Of a stretch of DNA of 64,000 nucleotides, positions 39,043 to 47,632 are shown in pieces (the first letter of the stretch is position 1; each line of letters begins with the position of its first letter). Source of the DNA: UTCFX2 sp963827155 (GTDB taxonomy: Bacteria; Chloroflexota; Anaerolineae; Anaerolineales; UBA4823); NCBI GenBank assembly GCA_963827155.1, contig CAWGZV010000003.1, forward strand, positions 1-64,000, in the 5' to 3' direction. The notes beneath the pieces were generated by a model. The model saw only the letters and a program-made list of their open reading frames with translations. It searched no databases and was not told where the DNA came from. The translations under genes were made by a program, and so were the position numbers.

Positions 39043-40731
39043 CTATTCTTCGCCTCCCAATTCTTCGACGATCCCTGAGAATTGTTCGAGGGCAGCTTTC
39101 AGCTCTTCAACAATCTCGCGAGCGAGAACATCCGGATCTAGAAGATTAGCCAAATCTTCCAGCAATTCGTCGCGGAGCCAGAAGATGTCCAGGTTGACTT
39201 TATCCCGCGCCACCAGCTCGTCATAGCTAAACGAGCGCCAACGCCCGTCCGGGCTCTCTTCGGACCAGGTGGGTTGACGGTCATGCCGATTATCAGGGTT
39301 GTAACAGGCGACGAATTCGTCCAGGTCAGTTCGAGTGAGCTGGTTGGTCTTCAAGGTGAAATTCATGTTGGTGCGCAGGTCGTAAATCCAGAGGGTCTTC
39401 GTCCAGGAGTTCTCGCTGGCAGGCTTGCGGTCGAAGAACAGCACATTGGCTTTGACCCCCTGGGCGTAGAAGAGGCCAGTCGGAAGGCGCAGGAGGGTAT
39501 GAACATCGCATTCATTGAGGAGCCGGCGACGGACCACCTCGCCGGCACCGCCCTCGAAGAGAACGTTATCGGGGACAACCACAGCAGCGCGGCCATGCTG
39601 CTGGAGGATGCTGCGGACATGCTGGACGAAGTTGAGCTGCTTGTTGCTGGTGGAGGTCCAGAAATCATCCCGAACGATATTCTGGGTCTCGCGGCGGATA
39701 TCCCCCTCGTCCGTGACGAAAGTGACACTGCTCTTTTTCCCAAAAGGTGGGTTGGTCAGCACCAGGTCGAAGTACTGGCCGGGATGGGAGGCGAGGCTGT
39801 CTGCCACGCGGATGGGGGAGGATCCGAAATTGGGATGAATGCCGTCAGGGCGGATGGCACTGGGGCGGACACCGTCACTGGGGCGGACACCGTCCGCCCC
39901 TACGGGAGGGAGGTTGGGGGAGTTGTCGCCGATGCCAACGGGTGGGATGTCAACGGGGGGGACGCCATCAATAGGGTGGATGTCATCAGCGGGGCGGATA
40001 CCATCCGCCCCGATGGGAGGGAGGTTGGTGGAGTTGGCGCCGATGCCGTGGAGGTAGAGGTTCATCACACAGAGGCGGGCGGCGTTGTCAACGATCTCCC
40101 AACCGTGGAGGGAGTCGTGGTCCAGGTGATGCCACTGGTCACGATCGAGTGGGTAGTGATGGGAAATGTAATCGTGGGCAGCGAGGAGGAAGCCGCCGGT
40201 GCCGCAAGCCGGATCGCAGATGGTTTGCCCGGGGGCGGGGCGCATCGCGTCGACAATGGCTTTGATGAGCGGACGGGGGGTGAAATACTGACCGGCGCCG
40301 CTCTTGGTATCCTGGGCATTCTTCTCTAGCAAGCCTTCGTAAATCTCACCCTTGACGTTAATGTCCAGCCCGATCCAGGTCTCGCCGTCGATGAGCTCGA
40401 CCAGGCGCTCGAGCTTGGCGGGGTCCTGGATCTTGTTCTGGGCTTTACGGAAGATGACCGGGATCAAGCCGGACCCTTGTCCTAGAGATGTGAGGATCTG
40501 CCGATAGTGGGTCTCGAGCTCGTCCCCGGAGAGGTCGCGCAGGCTGGCCCAATTGAACTCAACGGGGATGGCACTTGGCTTACCTAGTTTTTGGAGGTTC
40601 TCGTCATCCATTTTGAGGAAGAGCAGGTAGGTTAGCTGCTCGAGGTAGTCGCCATAAGACATGCCATCGTCGCGCAAGACATTGCAGTAATTCCAAACTC
40701 GTTGGACGATGGTTGATGATTCGTTTGGCAT
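39043..40731 (-). CDS. hsdM: Type I restriction-modification methyltransferase subunit HsdM, with in-frame repeat insert
   Basis: 562 residues; N6-adenine methyltransferase subunit. HsdM_N domain at residues 1-140 (IVQRVWNYCNVLRDDGMSYGDYLEQLTYLLFLKM), AdoMet motif CDPACGTGG at 172-180 and catalytic NPPF at 327-330 are intact. Between HGIG (about 231) and SPIRVADSL (about 305) lie some 70 extra residues made of GADGIRP/GADGVRP and PPVDIPPVG-like repeats, encoded by GC-rich palindromes. The insert keeps the frame and separates two conserved motif blocks, so the enzyme may still fold. The start at 40731 is two bases after the RAYT stop. Confidence 0.92.
   Translation of the reverse strand: MPNESSTIVQRVWNYCNVLRDDGMSYGDYLEQLTYLLFLKMDDENLQKLGKPSAIPVEFNWASLRDLSGDELETHYRQILTSLGQGSGLIPVIFRKAQNKIQDPAKLERLVELIDGETWIGLDINVKGEIYEGLLEKNAQDTKSGAGQYFTPRPLIKAIVDAMRPAPGQTICDPACGTGGFLLAAHDYISHHYPLDRDQWHHLDHDSLHGWEIVDNAARLCVMNLYLHGIGANSTNLPPIGADGIRPADDIHPIDGVPPVDIPPVGIGDNSPNLPPVGADGVRPSDGVRPSAIRPDGIHPNFGSSPIRVADSLASHPGQYFDLVLTNPPFGKKSSVTFVTDEGDIRRETQNIVRDDFWTSTSNKQLNFVQHVRSILQQHGRAAVVVPDNVLFEGGAGEVVRRRLLNECDVHTLLRLPTGLFYAQGVKANVLFFDRKPASENSWTKTLWIYDLRTNMNFTLKTNQLTRTDLDEFVACYNPDNRHDRQPTWSEESPDGRWRSFSYDELVARDKVNLDIFWLRDELLEDLANLLDPDVLAREIVEELKAALEQFSGIVEELGGEE
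39835..40035. repeat. REP-like palindromes inside hsdM
   Basis: Perfect palindromic cores lie at 39880-39900 and 39991-40011 (arms GGGGCGGA and TCCGCCCC), the first followed by TAC. Around them are half-copies (GGGGCGGACACCGTCAC) and a duplicate of neighbouring hsdM sequence (GGGAGGGAGGTTGG.GGAGTTG, at 39904 and 40014). Read on the minus strand the core gives GADG[IV]RP. Confidence 0.85.
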
Positions 40732-40733
40732 AT

Positions 40734-41657
40734 TTAATCCTGGATGAAGCGGTTTGAGGTAACTGCGGGATGAAGCTGATCGCTCTCCCAATGGGAAGGA
40801 TTGGCGCGAATATATTCACGGATTTTCATCAATTCGGTATCGTTTCGGATGATGTGATCGAAATAGTTACGCTGCCAGACGGGATATGTATCTAATTCGC
40901 GACGGGAACGAGAGGTCACCGCTGCCTTAAATCCGGCGATGAAGGAACCCAACGATTTGCCATCGCGATGTAGGGGCGCAAGGTTTGCGGCCAGGTTATT
41001 GGGAGGAATGTTGGATGGGTTGAGGGGGTTGGGGCGAGGGTAAGATGGGTGAATTGCATCCGAAAGAGAATTATCTGGTCGGATGCCAGAGGGAGGGGTG
41101 GCAGAGGGAGGGATGCGATCACCGGGGAGGTTGCGATCACCGGGGAGGATGCCATCGGGAGAGATGACATCATCGGGGAGGTTGCGATCACCGGGGAGGA
41201 TACCGGAGGGAGGGATGAAATCCTCGGGGCGGACACCGTCCGCCCCTACAAAATGGCGGATGTCATCGCCGGGGTGCATGCGATCATCGGGGCGGATGCG
41301 GTCATCGGGGCGGATGCCATCCGCCCCTCATATGACGAATGCCATCATCGGGCGGATGCCATCCGCCCCTACAGATGGATTGGGGAGGAACCAGACGATG
41401 CCGTGAAGGTGGTTGGGCATGATGACGAATTCGGCGGGGTGCAGGGCGATTTCGTTACGCAATTGAGCGGAATGAAACCATTCGTTGTTGACGATTGCAC
41501 CAAGAGGGGTCAAGAGGGTTTCGCCATTTTGGATTTCGCTAAAGAGGGTTTCACGATTGTAGGTGCAAATGGTGACGAAGTAGGCGCCGGGTTGGGTGTA
41601 ATCGAAATCCGGGAGGCGGATGGAGCGGCGGTGGTGATTATGGTGAAGGGAGCTCAC
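40734..41657 (-). CDS. REP-associated tyrosine transposase (RAYT), with its own coding sequence filled by REP-like repeats
   Basis: Y1/HUH transposase of the IS200-related RAYT family, which acts on REP palindromes. N-terminal part: RRSIRLPDFDYTQPGAYFVTICTYNRETLF and the HUH motif MPNHLHGIV (His 83 and 85). C-terminal part: LGSFIAGFKAAVTSRSR and PVWQRNYFDHIIRNDTELMKIREYI, with the presumed catalytic Tyr at about 265. Between them, residues about 97-215 are GADGIRP and [IN]LPGDR-type repeats encoded by palindromes and an 18-bp satellite. The frame is open over 307 codons except one TGA at 41328-41330. It starts at a GTG overlapping the hsdS stop and ends two bases before hsdM. Confidence 0.82.
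41075..41372. repeat. REP-like palindromes and 18-bp satellite inside the RAYT gene
   Basis: Palindromes at 41226-41246, 41307-41327 and 41350-41368 (arms GGGCGGA and TCCGCCC, two followed by CTAC). Left of them lies a degenerate 18-bp tandem repeat with consensus GCGATCACCGGGGAGGAT, seen about eight times between 41112 and 41300 with some 15-bp variants; it looks derived from the palindrome's left arm. All unit lengths are multiples of three, keeping the RAYT frame. Confidence 0.85.
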
Positions 41658-42996
41658 ACCAGCCTGCCTTCGAATGCCCGCTTGAGGATTGCCTGGCGCA
41701 GACGGGCGGCGCGCTTCAGGTTGTGAGAAACCGCTTGCTCTAGCTCCTGTACTACTGATAACCGATGTTCGATCTCCGACACAATTTGATATTGTTCCCT
41801 AATGGGTGGGAGGGGAACAGTAATAGTTTTAATATCATCTAGGTTCAATCCTAACTTTGTGGCACCATATTGCCTGAGCTTTATTTGATTTTGAATTCTT
41901 TCGGATGCGATTGAATAGGCTAAGAAATCAACAATCTCAGGATTTATGAACCGGATTAAACTCACATGTTGGTTGATAAAAATCTCATCGTATCGCATTA
42001 CTTGTTCGTCTACAACACCAACCATTCCGACATCGGCAGTAATGGTGATTAATAAATCTTTAAACCTGGCACGCGTCCTATCTGCTTCAGGACCATTAGG
42101 TGCTTTTACGAGAACAACTTTACCCAAATCAATTGATTTTGATAAACGATTAAAATTCCCGACACGAATAAACAAGCTCCCTTCATCAGAATAATATTTA
42201 GCCCATCCACGCGAACCACTTGTTATATGGATGGATATATCTCCAATCTTCGTCCATACCCAGCCCTTTGGCAGCTCGGGAAGATCTCTGCTCAGAGCGG
42301 GCAATTTGTATGACTTATCGCCTTTTTTCGCCAGAAGGCGTTTGAGCAGCTCCTCTGCCGGTTCGTCATTTGGATCCTGCGGCACCAGTCGCCCTTCGCA
42401 GGCGGCTTTGAGCACGCTGGCGCGGTAGCGCTTTAGGGCGGCCTGGGCGCGCTTCAAGCCAGCCACGCCGGCATCGAGCTGGGTGAAAAGGCTCTCGATC
42501 TTGGCGACGATGTGCTCTTGTTCAGGAAGGGGAGGAAGAGGAATTTTGTAATCTTCATGAAACTTTTCGCGAACTTTTAATGACTGGCTGTTCCCTTATA
42601 ATGCGTTTTTGCATCTTGACGGAAGTATCCTGACGAACGAAATAAAAGATAAATTTGAAAGAATCCATGGTTTTGGTCGAAAACATGAAAATTCAGTAGA
42701 GCAATCTGAATCCAATATTGTTTTTCAAATCAAGAGCCGCTGCCTTTCCATTCTCCATGTAGGTGTGATTTTTGCGAAAATAACATCACCATTGGTAAAT
42801 TGGGCATAACCTTTTTGACTTCCCCTAATGACCTGATTTCTGGTTTTTTCACAGTACCGCTTTCGGCATCAACAGAAGCCATGGGTATAAAAGTGACGGG
42901 CAAATCATCCGGCAAATCGCTTATGTCGATTGCACGTTTACTAACGTCTGCAATTTCACCAATCTTAGAGTATGCCCAATTATCTGGTATTTCCAT
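41654..42996 (-). CDS. hsdS: Type I restriction-modification specificity subunit HsdS, interrupted
   Basis: Two target-recognition domains and conserved repeats are visible in pieces. First half: MEIPDNWAYSKIGEIADVSKRAIDISDLP...FIPMASVDAESG, then FTNGDVIFAKITP and MENGKAA in another frame. Then STEF, RP and FYFVRQD fragments across at least three frame changes between about 42760 and 42560. The second half is continuous: PLPPLPEQEHIVAKIESLFTQLDAGVAGLKRAQAALKRYRASVLKAACEGRLV, KGWVWTKIGDI, PPIREQYQIVSEIEHRLSVVQELEQAV. The subunit gives the complex its DNA specificity. The breaks sit mostly in short T runs, so sequence error is possible, but hsdS genes also decay or vary in phase. Confidence 0.8.
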
Positions 42997-43010
42997 CAAT
43001 TACCCGTAGC

Positions 43011-45963
43011 CTACATTGCCAATGTCTCATTGAATTCTTCCAAAATTTTTGGAAGTTTGATCCCAAACAATTTCATGGCTGCCACCTGCCCACCCCGCGC
43101 CTGGAAACCGAAAGAATTCAGGTCCTCGAGGCTATCGAAACATTGATGCCGATGTGACGGGCGATCTCGTCCAGCCACCAGCGCTGCTGAGGAGTGAAAA
43201 TTGGATGCCTTGTGATTCCTGGGCGGCAAGCCATTCCCGGTAGCGGCGCTGGACGCGTTCGGGGTAGGGCTCCAGCTCCTCGTCCAGGGCGGCATGGCGC
43301 ACCAACGAGACCAGGTCGGCAAGGATGCGCCGCTCGCCGGCGCCGTGCACCCGGTCTTTTTCCAACCGGGCGTAAGCCTGCCAGAGCGCTTCGGTCAGGT
43401 AGAGTGGGTCATTCTGCTGGAGGGCGGCATTCAAGCGCTCGGCAAGCTCGCGCACCTGGGGGAATTCCAAATGACGCTGTCCATACGGCCGGCCGAATAG
43501 GATCTGCAGGGCGGTGATTTCGTCTTTGTTATCCTGGATGAACTTTTCGAACGACCTGATCAACTGGCGGGCGTGAACGGTCGCGGTGGGATCGAATTCA
43601 TTGGAGACCAGCTCGTCTATGCTGGTTTCGTCGATCAGGATCTCCCGCTGAAGCAAGAAGTCGCGCGGCTCCGGGTTGGCGGCGAGCGGAACAACGGCGC
43701 GCTGGACCAGCTGCCGGCGGGCGGATTCGATTTGATCCTCACGTGAGGGATCGGGGCGGCATCCATCGGGAGACCATCTGGGCGGATATCGTCTGGGCGG
43801 ATGCCATCGGGATGGACATATCGGGACGAATGACAGGGGCGGATGCCACCGGGGCGGCCATGGGCGGACACCGTCCGCCCCTACGGATAGGTGGAGGGAG
43901 TATGGGGGGATACCATCCGCCCAGACGGAGCGGGCATTTTCGAGGATCAGGTCTGGGTCAATGGCGTCAAGGAATGCGTTGGCAAGCTGACCGAGGCTTG
44001 AGAACGGCTCAGGGGCGGGCTTTTTGCCGAGCAGAACGGCGACTTCCTGGCGCTGGGAGGAATTCAGGCGTTTCTCCATCAATCCCAACCGACGGGCGAG
44101 GGAGGCCATAAGGTCATCATCCACCACCCCGAGAGCAATTGATTCGAGGAGGCTTTTAAGGGGCAAGGTGCGCTTGCGCTCGACCGTCCCGGTTTCAATC
44201 AACTCTTGTTCGGTGACGCCGACTGCATCTACAATCACAAAGCGGGTCTTACGGGCGCTCGCTGCAGTGGTGACCGATTGGAAATCGGTATCCGAGATGA
44301 CGCGGGTCCCACGACCTAACATCTGCTCGAACAGGACCCGCGAACGAACAGGGCGCATGAAAACCAGGGCCTCCAGCGGCTTGATATCGGTGCCAGTGGC
44401 AATCATATCTACCGTAACGGCGATGCGCGGGTAATAAGAGGTGCGAAAGGCGGAGATGAGGTTTTCCGGCTCCCCGGTGGTGCGGTAGGTGATCTTCTGG
44501 CAGAAATCGTCGCCTTTGCCGAAGACTTCACGGGCGATGCGAACAATCTCCTCAGCGTGGTTGTCGTCCTTGGCGAAGACGAGGGTCTTGGGGACTTCAT
44601 TCCGCCCAGGGAAGAGCTCAGGCAGGCTATCCTGATAAGCTTGGAGAATGGTGCGGATCTGGCTCTTGGAAGTGACCTGGCGATCCAAGTCCTGCGGGTC
44701 GTAGCTGAGATCTTCGTCAAGCTGCTCCCAACGCTCACGACGAGTGCGCTTATTACGCCGACCGACCCACCAGCCCTTCTCGATAGTGCTGCCTTGCTCA
44801 GTGATGCGGGTGCGGATTCGGTAGACCTCCCCATCGACATTCACCCCGTCCGCCACTGCCCGCTGGCGCGGATATTCCATGACCAGGTTTTGATTGAAAA
44901 AACCAAAGGTTTGCTTGCTGGGGGTGGCAGTTAAACCAATAATTGAAGCGTCGAAGTATTCGAACACCTGGCGCCAAAGGTTGTAAATGGAGCGGTGGCA
45001 CTCGTCCGTGATGATGAAATCGTAATACTCGATCGGGATGCGAGGGTTGTAGCGAACCAGTTTTTCGGGCTGCCCTGATAATGCTGCCTCGACCTCCCAG
45101 AGCGAACCTTCTTCATTCGCCGGATCGAATTCCGCCTCGCCGCTCAGCATGGAATACAGGCGCTGGATGGTGGTGATGTGAACTTTGCTGACATCATCGA
45201 GGACATTGGACTGAAGGTGCTGGACGTTGTAGAGCTCAGTGAATTTTCGCCCATCGTCGGGGGTAACAAACTGATCGAATTCTTTGAAAGCCTGACGTCC
45301 CAGGTTGTTGCGGTCTACCAGGAATAGCACACGACGAGCTTTGGCGTGTTTAACCAACCGGTAAACAAAGTTCACTGTGGTAAAAGTTTTCCCGCTTCCG
45401 GTTGCCATCTGGATCAAGGCTCGCGGGTGATCGGCGGCAAATGAGCGCTCCAGTTTTGTAATGGCTTCGACCTGCGCCAACCAGAGGTTATTGGCGATCA
45501 GTGGGCGTCTTTCTGGCATATCACGCAAGCGAGACCGCAGCGTATCAGCCTGGGCGATCCAATCTGCCAGTGTTTCGGGGCGGTGGAAAGTAAAAAGGTG
45601 CCGAGAGCGCGGTTCAGGATCACGGTTATCGCGGAAAAAGGTCTCGACACCGGTGCTTTCGTAGACGTATGGAAGAGGTAGGCTCACATGAGGGATGTTC
45701 TCGGGGAGTCCCACTGCGTACAAGCCGGCTTGTTCAGCGACACCGGCAAGCGGCATTCCCTCTGATTTTGCTTCGATGACACCGACGGCTTTTTCATTTA
45801 CAAAGAGCAGATAATCAGCGACGCCGGTTTCCAGGGGGAACTCACGAACGGCAATGCCGCAGTTGGCGCGAAGATTGAGCGATGAACGGTTCTGCAGAAT
45901 CCAACCGCAGTTTGCCAGCTGGGAATCGATATTTTCACGTGCCCGAGCTTCTGGAGTGACCAT
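43011..45963 (-). CDS. hsdR: Type I restriction endonuclease subunit HsdR, with repeat insert and two 3' frame breaks
   Basis: About 984 residues. N-terminal nuclease domain (LRANCGIAVREFPLETGVADYLLFVNEKAVGVIEAKSEG, catalytic D...E-x-K), SF2 helicase domain (MATGSGKTFTTVNFVYRL; ITDECHRSIYNLW; LTATPSKQT; QMLGRGTR) and C-terminal helical region. At about residues 678-742 an insert of GADGVRP and PPRWHPP-type repeats, encoded by REP-like palindromes, is in frame. Near the 3' end the frame shifts at about 43197-43202 and again at 43136-43142; corrected, the tail reads QFTPQQRWWLDEIARHIGINV...DSLEDLNSFGFQARGGQVAAMKLFG to the TAG at 43011. The ATG at 45963 is preferred to an earlier one. Confidence 0.9.
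43737..43930. repeat. REP-like palindromes and satellite inside hsdR
   Basis: A palindrome lies at 43862-43880 (GGGCGGA...TCCGCCC, then CTAC) and a degenerate one at about 43904-43922. Left of them are 13-15-bp half-copies (GGGCGGATATCGTCT, GGGCGGATGCCATCG, GGGCGGATGCCACC). Same family as the inserts in hsdM and the RAYT gene. Confidence 0.85.
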
Positions 45964-46118
45964 AATAAAATTAGCGGAACAGAACAAATCGTATTATAGA
46001 TTTGTTTAAGATTTGGAGCAATAGGTTTGAGCGGATTACCGGAGAAGGAGAGGAAATAGAACCACTCCGGGATCCCATCCGGTATAAACCAAGTAGGGGG
46101 GAGAAAATCGATCAGCAG

Positions 46119-46149
46119 ATGAAGGGAGCCTGTTAGGGGCTCCCTTCAT
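46119..46149 (-). terminator. Hairpin after the phosphoglycerate mutase gene
   Basis: ATGAAGGGAGCC and GGCTCCCTTCAT pair over 12 bases around a seven-base loop, 13 bases past the apgM stop and 156 bases before the hsdR start. T runs on either side are weak, so it may be factor-assisted or bidirectional. Confidence 0.6.
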
Positions 46150-46161
46150 AATTTTATTCGA

Positions 46162-47373
46162 TCAGGCGCCGTATTTGCCCAGGCGCTCGGCGTGGGCGAG
46201 GGCGAGGGGGAGGATATCGACATGGCGGATGGCGCCGAGGGTGCCGGTGAGGCAGGCGGTTTCGCCGAATTTAGAGGGCTTGCCGAAGCGGGCGGAATCG
46301 GCGGCAAGCAGGACCGGGACGGTGTGCCAGGAATGGCGTTTGAGCTTGGCGGGGGTGGAATGGTCGCCGGTGATGACCAGGACGTCGGGTTTGAGATCGA
46401 GGAGGATGGGGAGGGCTTCATCGACGGTCTCGATGACGTGGACACGCTCATCGAATTTGCCGTCTTCGCCGTAGCTGTCGGTCTTCTTGATGTGAACAAA
46501 GAAGAAGTCATAATCGTTCCAGAGCTTCTTGACAACTTCGAACTCCTGCTCTGGGGTTTCAGCTTCATGCTCGATCACGTCCATGCCGACCAAACGGGCG
46601 ACGCCTTTATACATGGGATAGACGGCGACGGCGGCGGAGCGGATCTTGAAGACTTCGGGGAAGCGCGGAACGCCGGGGTCTTTGGAGATGCCGCGCAGGA
46701 GGCAGGAATTGGCGGGCGGGTAGGCGGCGAGGAGCTTATTGGCTTCAGCCCACCACTGGCGAAGGATTGCGGCGGTCTTCTCGGAGGCGGGGTTCTGAGC
46801 CTGGATGGGGAGGGCGGGCACACCGGTGAGCTGAGGATCGTTGTCGGGGATCTCGGCGCCGAGCCCGGCACCGCGCAGGACGATGACGAAACGGTATTCT
46901 TTCACAGGCTCGACGAAGATTTCAACGCCGGGGACCTGAATCTGGCGCAGGACCTGAACGCGCTTTTCGCATTCGGAGGTGGGGATGCGCCCGGCGCGAC
47001 GGTCGGTGATATTGAATGCGTCATCGACGGTGCAGAAGTTGGCGCGAACAGCCACATCGTCTGGCTGGAGGTGGAATCCAATTCCCATGGCTTCGAGGAC
47101 ACCCCGACCGATGAGGCTCTCGAGGGGATCATAGCCGAAGAGGGCCATGTGCCCAGGACCGCTGCCTGGACTGAAAGCTGGAGCGACCACATCGCTCAAA
47201 CCAAGGGCAGAACGAGCGGTGAGGCGGTCCATGTTGGGGGTACGGGCAGCTTCGAGCTCGGTAGGTCCACCGGGTGTGAGGGGCAAGCCGCCCAGTCCGT
47301 CCATGACGAGCAGGACGATTTTTGAGCCATTATCGACGGCCATTTCGTTGATGAGTGAGAGTTTATCAACCAT
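46162..47373 (-). CDS. apgM: 2,3-bisphosphoglycerate-independent phosphoglycerate mutase, archaeal type
   Basis: 403 residues, alkaline-phosphatase superfamily. KIVLLVMDGLGGLP (metal-binding Asp), GGPTELEAARTPNMDRLTARSALGLSDVV, SPGSGPGHMALFGYDP (nucleophile region), DDVAVRANFCTVDD, and the second metal site VITGDHSTPAKLKRHSWHTVPVLL match ApgM. It interconverts 2- and 3-phosphoglycerate in glycolysis. It stands alone, divergent from the aminotransferase gene. A start at residue 11 (MAVDNGSK) is also possible. Confidence 0.92.
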   Translation of the reverse strand: MVDKLSLINEMAVDNGSKIVLLVMDGLGGLPLTPGGPTELEAARTPNMDRLTARSALGLSDVVAPAFSPGSGPGHMALFGYDPLESLIGRGVLEAMGIGFHLQPDDVAVRANFCTVDDAFNITDRRAGRIPTSECEKRVQVLRQIQVPGVEIFVEPVKEYRFVIVLRGAGLGAEIPDNDPQLTGVPALPIQAQNPASEKTAAILRQWWAEANKLLAAYPPANSCLLRGISKDPGVPRFPEVFKIRSAAVAVYPMYKGVARLVGMDVIEHEAETPEQEFEVVKKLWNDYDFFFVHIKKTDSYGEDGKFDERVHVIETVDEALPILLDLKPDVLVITGDHSTPAKLKRHSWHTVPVLLAADSARFGKPSKFGETACLTGTLGAIRHVDILPLALAHAERLGKYGA

Positions 47374-47632
47374 TGAAGATTCCTCGGGAGTTAGATTTTA
47401 TTACGATATATTTTTATGGCAATCTGTTAAGGCTCGGCGCTTGATCTGATCTTCCTGACTTGAAGCGACTCTGCGCTACCAAAATGCCGGAACAATTTTA
47501 CCTGAGATTCGAGGAATGGGCGGAGAACTGCAGGGACATCCCGAGAACCTTAATTTCATTCAGCGGAATAATTCTATATAATGAATTTACCGGTCGATTG
47601 GGAAAGGGCATTTCAGCCATAAGGAGGTCAGA

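Noticed and set aside
39274..40329. Plus-strand frame of 351 codons opposite hsdM
   Set aside because: Antisense to conserved HsdM motifs; its openness follows from GC bias and the palindromic repeats.
46192..47325. Long plus-strand frame (377 codons) opposite apgM
   Set aside because: It is the antisense shadow of a recognisable phosphoglycerate mutase in GC-rich DNA; the Gly/Glu-rich translation matches no family.
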